Below, in pieces: positions 1 through 8,425 of a stretch of 64,000 nt of DNA. The first letter of the stretch is position 1. Each line of letters opens with the position of its first letter. The DNA is taken from the NCBI RefSeq assembly GCF_025995235.1, contig NZ_BAPT01000056.1, positions 124,001 to 188,000 of the forward strand, read 5' to 3'. The notes under the pieces are model-generated. The model was given only the letters and a program-made list of their open reading frames with translations, was not told the origin of the DNA and made no database searches. Source of the DNA: Ameyamaea chiangmaiensis. GTDB lineage: Bacteria; Pseudomonadota; Alphaproteobacteria; Acetobacterales; Acetobacteraceae. The position numbers and the translations under genes were made by a program.

Positions 1-383
1 GGGAAAAGGGATGGGTGCATCAGGCTGTGCTGACGGGCACGCGCACCTTCGTCATCCCCGGTCTGCCGCCCGAAGGCGCCGGTACCCAGGCGGGTGAGGC
101 GAGTGCACGGGACGGGGATCATATCGGTCGCGCCGACACGCGCGTCATCGCGACCGTGCCGACCGCCCAGGATGCGGAACAGGTCGCCGGCGGGACGATC
201 CTGCGCACCGATGCGTCGGACCAGTCCGGCGTCGTCGCGGTCCTCAAGCCCGGGGTGGTTGGAGTGATTCGGCAGTGCCCGGTGGGCTCGGACTGGTGTA
301 AGGTTTCCGTGAAGAACCACGGCGGTTGGTTGCACAGGGGGGCGTTCTGGGGCCTCCTGCCGCAGGAAGCGATCCAGCCCTGA
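1..383 (+). CDS. SH3-domain protein, C-terminal part (5' end outside window)
   Basis: The reading frame is open from base 3 with no upstream stop, so the gene starts before the window and the GTG at 15 is probably internal. The first visible residues, GWVHQAVLTGTRT, have the end-of-domain pattern of bacterial SH3 repeats (PF06347/DUF1058 type). A second repeat follows, with DWCKV and GGWLHRGAFWG near the C terminus. Such proteins are usually exported and thought to bind the cell wall. The signal peptide, if any, lies outside the window. The gene ends 79 bases before pykA on the same strand. Family assignment rests on the repeat pattern; the precise role is unknown. Confidence 0.7.
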   Translation, partial: EKGWVHQAVLTGTRTFVIPGLPPEGAGTQAGEASARDGDHIGRADTRVIATVPTAQDAEQVAGGTILRTDASDQSGVVAVLKPGVVGVIRQCPVGSDWCKVSVKNHGGWLHRGAFWGLLPQEAIQP

Positions 384-462
384 GCCGTCTGCGGATCTGC
401 CCGGGGCAGGCTCACCGGCGTACCGGCCGGGCGCACGGGATTTGGTAAGGAAGAGAGTGAGG

Positions 463-1902
463 ATGACCCCGACTATTACGTCGCGACTGCGGCGCACAAA
501 GATTGTCTCGACCCTTGGGCCGGCCTCGTCGGACATCGCCGTGATCCGCAAGCTTGCCTTGGCCGGTGTAGACGTTTTCCGGCTGAATTTCTCGCACGGC
601 GCCCATGCCGACCATGCCGCCCGGCACGAGGCCATTCGCGCGGTCGAGTCTGAGATCGGCCGTCCGATCGCGATCCTGGCCGACGTGCAGGGCCCAAAGC
701 TGCGGGTCGGCGTTTTCGCTGACGGCAAGGTCGAACTGCGCCCGGGTGCGAAGTTCCGTCTGGATCTGAACGACGCGCCGGGAACGGTCGACCGGGTGCG
801 TCTCCCGCATCCCGAGATCATCAGTGCGGCCCGCGTCGGCAGCAACCTGCTGCTGGACGACGGCAAGCTGCGGCTTGTGGTCGTCGCCACGGGTCCCGAC
901 TACCTCGAGACCGAGGTGGTGGTCGGTGGTTGGCTGTCCGAGCGCAAGGGCGTCAACGTGCCCGACATCGTGCTGCCGATTCCGGCGCTGACGGAGAAGG
1001 ATCGTCGGGACCTGGATTTCGCGCTCGAACTGGGCGTGGAATATATCGGCCTGTCCTTCGTGCAGCGTCCGGAGGATGTCGAGGAAGCCAAGGCGATCGC
1101 GCGCGGTCGGGCCTGGATCATGACCAAGCTGGAAAAGCCGCAGGCGATGGACAATCTCGAGGCGATCCTCGAGCTGTCCGATGCCGTGATGGTCGCGCGC
1201 GGCGATCTGGGCGTCGAACTGCCGCCCGAGCTTGTGCCGCTGGCGCAAAAGCGGATCATCCGTCTGGCCCGTCAGCTCGGCAAGCCGGTGATCGTGGCTA
1301 CCCAGATGCTCGAGAGCATGATCACCGCCCCCACGCCGACGCGCGCCGAGGCCTCCGACGTGGCGACCGCCGTTTTCGACGGCGCGGACGCGGTCATGCT
1401 GTCGGCCGAGACGGCCGCGGGACAGTATCCGTTGGAAGCCGTCGGCATCATGGCGCGCATCATCTCCACCGTGGAGCAGGACGCCGGCTGGCAGTCGCAG
1501 ATGCAGGCGTCCCGCCCGCGCGCGGAGGCTTACGTGGCCGATGCGATCGCGGCGGCCGCCACCTCGGTGGCCGATGCGCTGGGGGCGCGCGCCATCGCGG
1601 CGTTTACGCTAAGCGGCACCACGGCGCTCCGTATCGCGCGCGAACGTCCGGCCTGCCCGATCGTGGGTCTGGCGCCGGAGGACGAGGTTGCGCGTCGCCT
1701 GAGTGTGGTCTGGGGCGTGCGCGCGCAGTCACTCGGTCAGGAGACACCGGTTCACACGATCGAGGACGTGGTCGGACAGGCGTCCGAGGCGGCGGTGTCC
1801 GACGGGCTGGCCCGCACGGGCGACCAGATCGTCATCGCGGCCGGTCTGCCGTTCGGCGTGCCGGGTTCGACGAACACGCTGCGGGTCTTCACGGTGACCT
1901 GA
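463..1902 (+). CDS. pykA: pyruvate kinase
   Basis: Converts phosphoenolpyruvate and ADP to pyruvate and ATP in the cytoplasm. The 479 residues match the usual length. The N terminus has TKIVSTLGPASS and RLNFSHG. The family signature MTKLEKPQAMDN (about residue 219) is followed by ARGDLGVELP. The Thr/Arg-rich substrate stretch TPTRAEASDV and the MLSAETAAGQYP motif follow. The chosen ATG at 463 follows an AGGAAGAGAGTGAGG purine run; an in-frame TTG at 442 would add seven residues that do not resemble the family. It is convergent with tyrC, 42 bases away. Acetic acid bacteria rely on pyruvate kinase because classical glycolysis is incomplete, so this isozyme probably serves Entner-Doudoroff or lower glycolytic flux. 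Confidence 0.97.
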   Translation: MTPTITSRLRRTKIVSTLGPASSDIAVIRKLALAGVDVFRLNFSHGAHADHAARHEAIRAVESEIGRPIAILADVQGPKLRVGVFADGKVELRPGAKFRLDLNDAPGTVDRVRLPHPEIISAARVGSNLLLDDGKLRLVVVATGPDYLETEVVVGGWLSERKGVNVPDIVLPIPALTEKDRRDLDFALELGVEYIGLSFVQRPEDVEEAKAIARGRAWIMTKLEKPQAMDNLEAILELSDAVMVARGDLGVELPPELVPLAQKRIIRLARQLGKPVIVATQMLESMITAPTPTRAEASDVATAVFDGADAVMLSAETAAGQYPLEAVGIMARIISTVEQDAGWQSQMQASRPRAEAYVADAIAAAATSVADALGARAIAAFTLSGTTALRIARERPACPIVGLAPEDEVARRLSVVWGVRAQSLGQETPVHTIEDVVGQASEAAVSDGLARTGDQIVIAAGLPFGVPGSTNTLRVFTVT

Positions 1903-1910
1903 ACAGGGCT

Positions 1911-1930
1911 GCCGGCCGTGTGAGGCCGGC
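1911..1930. terminator. possible hairpin between convergent pykA and tyrC
   Basis: A perfect 7-bp inverted repeat, GCCGGCC and GGCCGGC with a 6-nt loop, lies in the 42-base gap between two convergent genes. There is no T-run on either side, so it is a weak candidate for a shared terminator. Confidence 0.35.
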
Positions 1931-1944
1931 GCCCGCGCGATCCG

Positions 1945-2877
1945 TCAGGCCTGCTGGTTTTCCAGCAGGCTGCGGCGGATACGCCTGCCGCGCTCGACCC
2001 GGTCGACGATAAACTCGGCGTCGCCCCAGCGAATGGCGCGCGCCATGGCCTGTGCGTCCTCGGTGAAGCGGGCGAGCATTTCAAGCAGCGCCTCGCGATT
2101 GTTCAGGAAGATGTCGCGCCACATGACCGGGTTGGAGGCGGCGATCCGCGTGAAATCGCGAAAGCCAGACGCCGCGAAATCCAGCACTTCCGAACGCGTC
2201 TCCTCCGCCAGATCGTCCGCCGTGCCGCAGATGGTGAACGCCAGCAGATGCGGCAGGTGACTGACAATCGCGCATACCTTGTCGTGATGGGCGGCATCCA
2301 TCCTGCGCGTGCGCGCGCCCATTCGTTCCCACAAAGCCTGTATGCGGGCGATCGCGTCGTCGGGCGTGTCCGGCGTCGGCGTCATCAGGCACCAGCGGTT
2401 TTCGAACAGGGTCGGAAAGCCGGAGTCGGGGCCGGAGAACTCGCGACCGGCCATCGGATGGGCGGGGACGAAGGGCACGTCGTCACGCAGGTAGGGCGCG
2501 ATATCGGCTATGATCGACGCCTTGGTCGAGCCGACATCCGTCAAAATCGCGCCCGGCTTCATGACCGGCAGCACCTCGGCGGCGACCGCGCCCATGGCTC
2601 CCACGGGTACGCAGAGCATGACGCAATCCGCCGCGCGGGCGGCGTCCGCCGCCGTGTCGGCCACCTCGTCGGCCAGGGCGAGCGTGCGGGCGATCTGCCG
2701 CACCTCCGCGCTGGCGTCGGTGGTGACGAGGCGCCCTGCAAGTGCGGGCTCGAGGCGCGCGCGCCGCAGAACGGACGAGCCGATATGGCCCGGCCCGATT
2801 ACGGCCAGCGTGCCGAACAGCGGCTCACGCGGAGGGGACGGCTCGTGGGTCGGGGGCGTAGGAGAGGTCATGGGCAT
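1945..2877 (-). CDS. tyrC: prephenate/arogenate (cyclohexadienyl) dehydrogenase
   Basis: NAD(P)-dependent oxidative decarboxylation of prephenate or arogenate in tyrosine synthesis. A Rossmann fingerprint, GTLAVIGPGHIGSS, stands near the N terminus. It is followed by CVMLCVPVGAMGAV, LTDVGSTKASI and the substrate-binding FVPAHPMAGREFSG. IVSHLPHLLAF carries the His of the helical C-terminal domain. The 310 residues fit the TyrA/TyrC family without a fused chorismate mutase. I start at ATG 2877; ATG 2871 is equally possible, while the upstream TTG at 2931 adds unrelated residues. It lies 57 bases downstream of hpnL on the same strand and could be read from the same transcript. Whether prephenate or arogenate is preferred cannot be told from sequence. 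Confidence 0.9.
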   Translation of the reverse strand: MPMTSPTPPTHEPSPPREPLFGTLAVIGPGHIGSSVLRRARLEPALAGRLVTTDASAEVRQIARTLALADEVADTAADAARAADCVMLCVPVGAMGAVAAEVLPVMKPGAILTDVGSTKASIIADIAPYLRDDVPFVPAHPMAGREFSGPDSGFPTLFENRWCLMTPTPDTPDDAIARIQALWERMGARTRRMDAAHHDKVCAIVSHLPHLLAFTICGTADDLAEETRSEVLDFAASGFRDFTRIAASNPVMWRDIFLNNREALLEMLARFTEDAQAMARAIRWGDAEFIVDRVERGRRIRRSLLENQQA

Positions 2878-2934
2878 AGACTCGGAAACACGAGGGGATC
2901 GAAAGGCATCCTGGCCGCCGATCCACGGCAACCC

Positions 2935-4020
2935 TCAGGACGCGCTGCTCTTGGACATGGCCGGGTCGGCGTAGTCCTGCTGGCGTTCAAGGGTGCGTCG
3001 GTATCGCATACGGCGCATTTCACCGATCTGCCAGATCAGAAGGGCGGGAACCCCGATCACCAGATCGCGCCCGCGCCGCAGCAGCGACAGGCCCATGGAC
3101 AGAGACGGGTCGATGCCAAACGCGGCGCCCAGCGCCATGTAGGCGGCTTCCTGTACGCCCAGCGACGCGGGGACGAGGAACGACGCCGACATGATGCCGC
3201 AGGTCACGCCCTCGATGGCGATGGCGTTGGTCAGCGACAGGTGGGCGCCCAGAAACCGGTAGGCCACCCAGATGGTGGCGGCGCTGCCGATCCAGGCCAC
3301 CAGATGCAGGGCGGCGGCGCCGGCGATGCGGCCGGGGTGCGACCACATGTCTTCCAGCCGCTCCTGCAGGGTGCCCATGCCGTCCAGCATCGTGTGCTGC
3401 CACTGGGTTGCGATGTTGCGTCCCAGAAAGCGCGCCAGCCGCCGCATCGCTGTGCCACCGCTCTGCTGCGTCCAGATGAAACCGGCAATGCCGAAAGCCA
3501 GAAGCACCGCGCCGATCACGACGGGGCCGACGAACCGGTCCGATCCCTGGTGTCCGATCAGGCAGACGACGCCCAGAAGGACGAAGACGATCTGGCCCAG
3601 AACCTCGGTCGTGATGTCGACCACGTTGGCCGACGCCGCTTCGGGCCATGCGACGGCGTGGTGCCCGCCATGTTCGCGCTGGCAGGTGGCGCGCATGCCG
3701 ATGACGATGCCGCCAAGGGCCGAGAACGGCAGGCAGGTGGCGGCGGCGTCGCGCACGATGCGCGCGCCCAGCAGATGGCGCAGGCCGATGCCCCGGCACG
3801 CCGTGCTCCAGGCGATGCCGAGCATCAGGTCCGTGGCCAGCTGGCACGCCACGGTGGCGGCAAAGCCGATCACGCCGATCGAGACGACGGCGCGCGCCAC
3901 CGCGCCCGCGCCGACCCATGCGGTCGCGCCGGTCAGCAGGACAAGGCCCAGAATCGACAGAAGGAGCGTGATCTTCTTCAAGGCTGACGTGGACTTCCGG
4001 TCATATCTGGCGGCGGCCAC
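2935..4020 (-). CDS. hpnL: hopanoid-associated integral membrane protein HpnL
   Basis: A 361-residue polytopic membrane protein of the UPF0104 / lysylphosphatidylglycerol-synthase-TM superfamily, with about eight hydrophobic segments. The C-terminal motif FLVPASLGVQEAAYMALG is the family hallmark. Placement back to back with hpnA, 243 bases away, supports the HpnL subfamily. HpnL has been linked to hopanoid handling or transport between membranes. The start is GTG at 4020, before a basic N-terminal stretch and the first membrane segment (TLLLSILGLVLLTGATAWVG). Other starts are possible because no clear ribosome binding site is seen. No enzyme motif is apparent, and a transport role is inferred from the family. 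Confidence 0.85.
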   Translation of the reverse strand: MAAARYDRKSTSALKKITLLLSILGLVLLTGATAWVGAGAVARAVVSIGVIGFAATVACQLATDLMLGIAWSTACRGIGLRHLLGARIVRDAAATCLPFSALGGIVIGMRATCQREHGGHHAVAWPEAASANVVDITTEVLGQIVFVLLGVVCLIGHQGSDRFVGPVVIGAVLLAFGIAGFIWTQQSGGTAMRRLARFLGRNIATQWQHTMLDGMGTLQERLEDMWSHPGRIAGAAALHLVAWIGSAATIWVAYRFLGAHLSLTNAIAIEGVTCGIMSASFLVPASLGVQEAAYMALGAAFGIDPSLSMGLSLLRRGRDLVIGVPALLIWQIGEMRRMRYRRTLERQQDYADPAMSKSSAS

Positions 4021-4263
4021 GGTCAGGCCGCAGGTGGGGCGGGGACACCGGCCGCGCCGTTCGGGCTGCCTCGTCGTCGTCGCTCACTTACACCAGCGCG
4101 TCGTGGCATGCCAGCACCGACACCCTCCGGGCAGGCATTCCGGAGTTAACGGTATTTCACGATGTTGCGGACTGGCGCGATCGGTCGTGGCGTCCTATCG
4201 GATGAACTTCGCGGCCCGACGCGGGCCGATCGCCAGTTTCCGACCGAGGGAGCGTCGCCCGAC

Positions 4264-5256
4264 ATGACCGCACCGACATTGATCACTGGCGCCACGGGCT
4301 TCGTGGGTTCGGCCGTGGCGCGTACGCTGGCCGCGCGCGGGCACCGCCTGCGTCTGATGACGCGCCGCAACAGCGACCGCAGCAATCTGGCGGGGCTCGA
4401 GGCCGAACTGGTGGAGGGCGACCTGTCGTCGCCCGCGACCTTCGCCGAGGCCGTGCGCGGGTGCCGGTACGTCTTTCATGTCGCGGCGGATTATCGTCTG
4501 TGGGTGCCCGATCCGGCGCCCATGATGACGGCCAACGTCGAAGGCACGCGTCTTCTGATGCTGGCCGCGCAGGACGCGGGGGTGGAGCGGATCGTCTATT
4601 GTTCGTCCGTTGCCGCGCTGGGCCTGATCGGCGACGGCAGCGTGTCGGACGAAAACACGCCTGTGCACGAGCACGGCGTGATCGGGATCTACAAGCGGTC
4701 GAAATATCGGGCGGAGCAGGAAGTCCTGCGCCTGGTGCGCGAACGCGGGCTGGACTGCGTGATCGTCAACCCGTCCACGCCGGTCGGACCACGCGACATC
4801 AAGCCGACGCCGACCGGCCAGATGATTCTCGACTGCGCGGCGGCCCGGATGCCGGCCTATGTCGAAACCGGGGTCAACATCGTCCATGTCGACGATGTGG
4901 CCGAAGGGCATGCGCTGGCGCTGGAACGGGGGCGCACGGGCGAGAAATACATCCTCGGTGGCGAGGACTATCTCCTGCGCGACCTGTTCGCGATGACCTC
5001 GGAACTGGCGGGCGTTAAACCGCCGCGCATCAGCCTGCCGCAGGAGGTGCTGTGGCCGGTCGCGGTCGTCTCGGAGTGGCTGTCGCGCGGGTTCGGGATC
5101 GAGCCGCGTGTGACGCGGGAGATGCTGGCGATGTCGCGCAAGAAGATGTTCTTCTCATCCGACAAGGCGCGCGCGGAACTGGGCTACGCACCCCGCCCGG
5201 CGCGCGAGGCCGTGCGCGATGCGATCGACTGGTTTCGGGCCAACGGACGTCTCTGA
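4264..5256 (+). CDS. hpnA: hopanoid-associated sugar epimerase HpnA
   Basis: NAD-dependent epimerase/dehydratase of the extended short-chain dehydrogenase class, 330 residues. The nucleotide-binding motif TGATGFVGSAV is at the N terminus. VAADYRLW follows, and then the catalytic Ser/Tyr-x3-Lys set appears as CSSVAALG and IYKRSKYRAE. The start is ATG 4264, after GAGGGAGCG; the open frame runs upstream to 4162 but those codons do not resemble the family. HpnA is often annotated as a dihydroflavonol-4-reductase. Its position as first gene of the hopanoid operon, nine bases before hpnB, settles the subfamily. The exact substrate is not established; a sugar or side-chain modifying step is inferred. 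Confidence 0.93.
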   Translation: MTAPTLITGATGFVGSAVARTLAARGHRLRLMTRRNSDRSNLAGLEAELVEGDLSSPATFAEAVRGCRYVFHVAADYRLWVPDPAPMMTANVEGTRLLMLAAQDAGVERIVYCSSVAALGLIGDGSVSDENTPVHEHGVIGIYKRSKYRAEQEVLRLVRERGLDCVIVNPSTPVGPRDIKPTPTGQMILDCAAARMPAYVETGVNIVHVDDVAEGHALALERGRTGEKYILGGEDYLLRDLFAMTSELAGVKPPRISLPQEVLWPVAVVSEWLSRGFGIEPRVTREMLAMSRKKMFFSSDKARAELGYAPRPAREAVRDAIDWFRANGRL

Positions 5257-5265
5257 GTCTCTGTC

Positions 5266-6426
5266 ATGCTTATTCTCGCTGTCGTGTCCTGTCTCCTCTG
5301 GCTGGGTCTTCTGTTCGGCCATGGCCGTTTCTGGCAGGGAGGGCCGATCCTGGCCCCCGCGCGGCCCGCGGCACCGATTGCCCCGCGCGTCCATATCGTC
5401 GTCCCGGCACGCGATGAAGCCGAGTCGATCGAGGTCTGCCTCGCCTCGCTGCTCAACCAGGCCTATGACGGGCCACTGTCGGTCGTCCTCGTCAACGATC
5501 GCAGCACGGATCGGACGGCCGCCCTGGCCCGGGCGCTACCGGACCCGCATGGCCGGCTGACCGTCATCGACGGCGTGGAGCGGCCTGCGGGATGGAGCGG
5601 CAAGCTCTGGGCCGTCCATCAGGGCGTGGCCGCGGTCCGGGCGGCGTTCCCGGACGAGGCGGGCTTCCTCTTCCTGACGGACGCGGACATTCATCACGCG
5701 CCGGAGCACGTGGCCACACTGGTGCACAAGGCCGAGCGGGATGGTCTCGACCAGGTCTCCGAAATGGTCGCGCTGAACTGCGAAAGCCTGCCCGAACGGT
5801 TGCTGGTGCCGGCGTTCGTGTTCTTCTTCGCCATGCTGTATCCCTTCGACAAGGTGGCCGACTCGCGCTCGCGCGTGGCGGGGGCGGCGGGCGGTTCGAT
5901 CCTGATCCGTCGCAGTCGCCTGGCCGAAATCGGCGGGATCGAGGTCCTGCGCGGGGCGCTGATCGACGATTGCACGCTGGCCGCGCACGTCAAGCGCAGT
6001 GGCGGCGGCCTGTATCTCGGGCACAGTCGTCTGGCGAAGTCCGTGCGTCCCTATCCGGACGCGCGGGACGTGTGGCGGATGATCGCGCGCACGGCATATG
6101 TGCAGTTGCGCTATTCGCCGGTCGCCCTCGTGGCGACGGTGTTGCTCATGCTGCTGGTGTGGATCGTGCCGCCTGTGGCGTCTGTGTTCGGACGTGGGCG
6201 CGTGCGTGTGTTCGGCGGCGCCGCGTGGGCGATGTCCACGGTGTCGTTCCTGCCCACGCTGCGGCGCTTCGGCCTGTCGCCGCTCTATGCGCTGGCGTTG
6301 CCCGGAATTGCCCTGTTCTATACCGGCGCGACGGTCCAGTCGGCGGTCGACCATCATTTCGGGCGGGGCGTGGTCTGGAAGGGGCGCGCCTACGCGGAGG
6401 GTGGCGCCTCGACCGTCGGGCCGTGA
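5266..6426 (+). CDS. hpnB: hopanoid biosynthesis glycosyltransferase HpnB
   Basis: A family 2 glycosyltransferase of 386 residues. An N-terminal membrane segment (residues 1-20) precedes the catalytic domain. That domain has HIVVPARDEAESIEVCL, VVLVNDRSTDRTA and the metal-binding LFLTDADIHHAP (DAD motif). IDDCTLAAHVKRSGG and two further membrane segments near the C terminus complete it. Such a membrane-anchored GT2 is expected to transfer a sugar to a hopanoid or polyprenyl acceptor on the inner face of the membrane. It starts nine bases after hpnA. The hpnB assignment follows from the motif order and the operon; the actual sugar is unknown. Confidence 0.93.
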   Translation: MLILAVVSCLLWLGLLFGHGRFWQGGPILAPARPAAPIAPRVHIVVPARDEAESIEVCLASLLNQAYDGPLSVVLVNDRSTDRTAALARALPDPHGRLTVIDGVERPAGWSGKLWAVHQGVAAVRAAFPDEAGFLFLTDADIHHAPEHVATLVHKAERDGLDQVSEMVALNCESLPERLLVPAFVFFFAMLYPFDKVADSRSRVAGAAGGSILIRRSRLAEIGGIEVLRGALIDDCTLAAHVKRSGGGLYLGHSRLAKSVRPYPDARDVWRMIARTAYVQLRYSPVALVATVLLMLLVWIVPPVASVFGRGRVRVFGGAAWAMSTVSFLPTLRRFGLSPLYALALPGIALFYTGATVQSAVDHHFGRGVVWKGRAYAEGGASTVGP

Positions 6427-6497
6427 CGGTGTAAGGCTGCGCCCGCATGCGTGATCGCGCGGCGTCACTCAGTGACGCAGGAGAGAACAGGACAGGT

Positions 6498-7415
6498 ATG
6501 GACGAGACAACGCCCGTGGCCGTTGCCGCCAGGGCCCCGGGGCCGTCGTTCCGGTCAGACGCCGTGTGGGGCACCGAAGACCTGTCGTCCGGCAAGGGCG
6601 CGGGGGATGAGAATTTTCCGGTCGGTTCGATCCTGATCAGCCGCCGCCTCCGGCCGCACGTCAAAGCCTATTACGACTTCGCGCGCGTGATCGACGACAT
6701 CGTCGACAATGCCGTCCTGACGCCAGAGGCCAAGATCGCGCGGCTCGACGCGATGGGCGAGGTGGTGCGTGGCGAACGGCCGCCGATTCCGCGTCGCGAT
6801 GTCATGACGGCGCATGCCCTGCACGAGACGTTCCGGATCACCGGCGTGCCGGTCGAGACGGCGACGGACCTGATCGTCGCGTTCAGGCGCGATGCGGTCG
6901 TCGGGCGCTACCAGTCCTGGGACGCGTTGCTGGACTACTGCCGCTATTCGGCCAATCCGGTGGGGCGTTTCCTGTTGATGCTGCACGGTGAACCCGTCGC
7001 CACGTTCGGCCCGTCGGACGCTCTGTGTTCGTCGTTGCAGGTGCTGAACCACCTGCAGGACTGCGTGAAGGACCTGCATGAGCTCGACCGCTGCTACCTG
7101 CCGCTGCCGTGGCTGGAACGGGCGGGGGCGTCGCTGGCCGATCTCGATGGCGCGCGGGAGACACCGGGCCTGCGACGCGTGTTCGACGCATTGCTCGATG
7201 AGGTCGATCGTCTGAACCTGGAGGCGGCGCGTCTGCCCGCGCTGGTGCGCGACCGCCGCATGCGGCTGGAAGCGGCGGTCATTGTCGGGCTGGCGCATCG
7301 GCTGGCCGCGCGCCTGCGGCGTGAGGACCCGGTGGCGGGACGTGTAAAGGTGACGCGCGGCGACGCGCTGTGGGCCGTGGCGCGGGCGTCGCGTTCGATC
7401 TGGAGGGCTGCGTGA
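6498..7415 (+). CDS. hpnC: hydroxysqualene synthase-type enzyme HpnC
   Basis: HpnC acts with HpnD and HpnE in squalene formation from farnesyl diphosphate. In the known three-step route HpnD makes presqualene diphosphate and HpnC converts it to hydroxysqualene. The trans-isoprenyl diphosphate synthase fold shows in DFARVIDDIVDN (about residues 59-70) and LQDCVKDLHELDRCYLP (about residue 183), the two Asp-rich regions. I start at ATG 6498 behind AGGAGAGAACAGGACAGGT; ATG 6447 would add 17 residues. The stop overlaps the hpnD start in a GTGA arrangement, implying translational coupling. Confidence 0.93.
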   Translation: MDETTPVAVAARAPGPSFRSDAVWGTEDLSSGKGAGDENFPVGSILISRRLRPHVKAYYDFARVIDDIVDNAVLTPEAKIARLDAMGEVVRGERPPIPRRDVMTAHALHETFRITGVPVETATDLIVAFRRDAVVGRYQSWDALLDYCRYSANPVGRFLLMLHGEPVATFGPSDALCSSLQVLNHLQDCVKDLHELDRCYLPLPWLERAGASLADLDGARETPGLRRVFDALLDEVDRLNLEAARLPALVRDRRMRLEAAVIVGLAHRLAARLRREDPVAGRVKVTRGDALWAVARASRSIWRAA

Positions 7416-8422
7416 GCGTGATCGGGGACAACGAGCGCGACAGCGCGCCGAAGGCGGCGCGCTTCGGTCGCGTGCGATCGCTGTTGCAACTCGAACGCGG
7501 TCCGCGCGATCGCCGGGGCGTGCTGCGCGTGTTCTCCGACCGCCCGCGCGGGCAGGGCCGCCCTGCGGAGACATCCCCGCTGGGCTGCGACCTGTTCGAC
7601 CTGTCCTATGTCGAGATGATCGTCACCGGGTCGGGCACGTCCTTTGCGAAGGGCATGCAGATCCTGTCGCCCGATCGTCGCTACGGCATGTTCGCGGTCT
7701 ATGCGTTCTGTCGGGTGGTCGATGATATCGCCGATGGTGATGCTCCCATGGCGGACAAGCGCACCGCCCTTGACGCGTGGCGGGTGCGAATCGCGGCCCT
7801 GTATGAGGGGATGACGAACGATGCGCTCGACCGCGTCCTGCGGGCGGCCATCATGCGGTTCGGCCTGCGGCGCGAGGATTTCGAGGCTGTGATCGACGGG
7901 ATGCAGATGGACGCCGAAGCGCCCGTCGTGGCACCGGACGAGGCGACGTTCGACCTGTATTGCGACCGGGTTGCCTCGGCTGTGGGGCGGCTGTCGGTGC
8001 GGGTGTTCGGCGATGCCTCGCCCATGGCCGACCGCGTGGCCCATCATCTGGGGCGCGCCCTCCAGTTCACCAATATCCTGCGTGATATCGCCGAGGATGC
8101 GCGGATCGGGCGGCTGTATCTGCCCCGCGAACTGCTGGTGCGTTTCGGCGTCCCGGCGGACCCCGCCCGGGTACTTGACGCGCCGGGTCTGCCCGGCCTG
8201 TGCGCGGTTCTGGCCGGGCGCGCGCACGATCATTTCCGCGCGGCGGCCCAGGCGATGGCCGCGTGTGATCGCGTGGCGATGCGCCCGGCGCGCATCATGG
8301 GGGCGAGCTACGCGGCGATCCTGTCCGGACTGGAACGGCGTGGCTGGGATCGTCCACGCGTGCGCGTGTCGGTGTCCAAACCCCGTAAGATCGCGGCCGT
8401 GGCACGCGCGTATTTCGGCTGA
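7412..8422 (+). CDS. hpnD: presqualene diphosphate synthase HpnD
   Basis: Condenses two farnesyl diphosphates to presqualene diphosphate. Motifs are FAVYAFCRVVDDIADG (about residue 97) and QFTNILRDIAEDARIGRLYLP-type second Asp-rich region (about residue 217). The GTG at 7412 overlaps the hpnC stop by four bases, with GGAGG at 7402. With this start the protein has 336 residues, of which about the first 60, rich in Arg and Gly, precede the point where family members normally begin. The extension is either real or marks a later start codon that I cannot identify. The next gene, hpnE, begins three bases after the stop. Confidence 0.92.
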   Translation: MSVIGDNERDSAPKAARFGRVRSLLQLERGPRDRRGVLRVFSDRPRGQGRPAETSPLGCDLFDLSYVEMIVTGSGTSFAKGMQILSPDRRYGMFAVYAFCRVVDDIADGDAPMADKRTALDAWRVRIAALYEGMTNDALDRVLRAAIMRFGLRREDFEAVIDGMQMDAEAPVVAPDEATFDLYCDRVASAVGRLSVRVFGDASPMADRVAHHLGRALQFTNILRDIAEDARIGRLYLPRELLVRFGVPADPARVLDAPGLPGLCAVLAGRAHDHFRAAAQAMAACDRVAMRPARIMGASYAAILSGLERRGWDRPRVRVSVSKPRKIAAVARAYFG

Positions 8423-8425
8423 GCC

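Noticed and set aside
2248..3987. 579-codon plus-strand open frame over tyrC and hpnL
   Set aside because: Low-complexity Arg/Gly/His translation without motifs; both minus-strand genes are clear.
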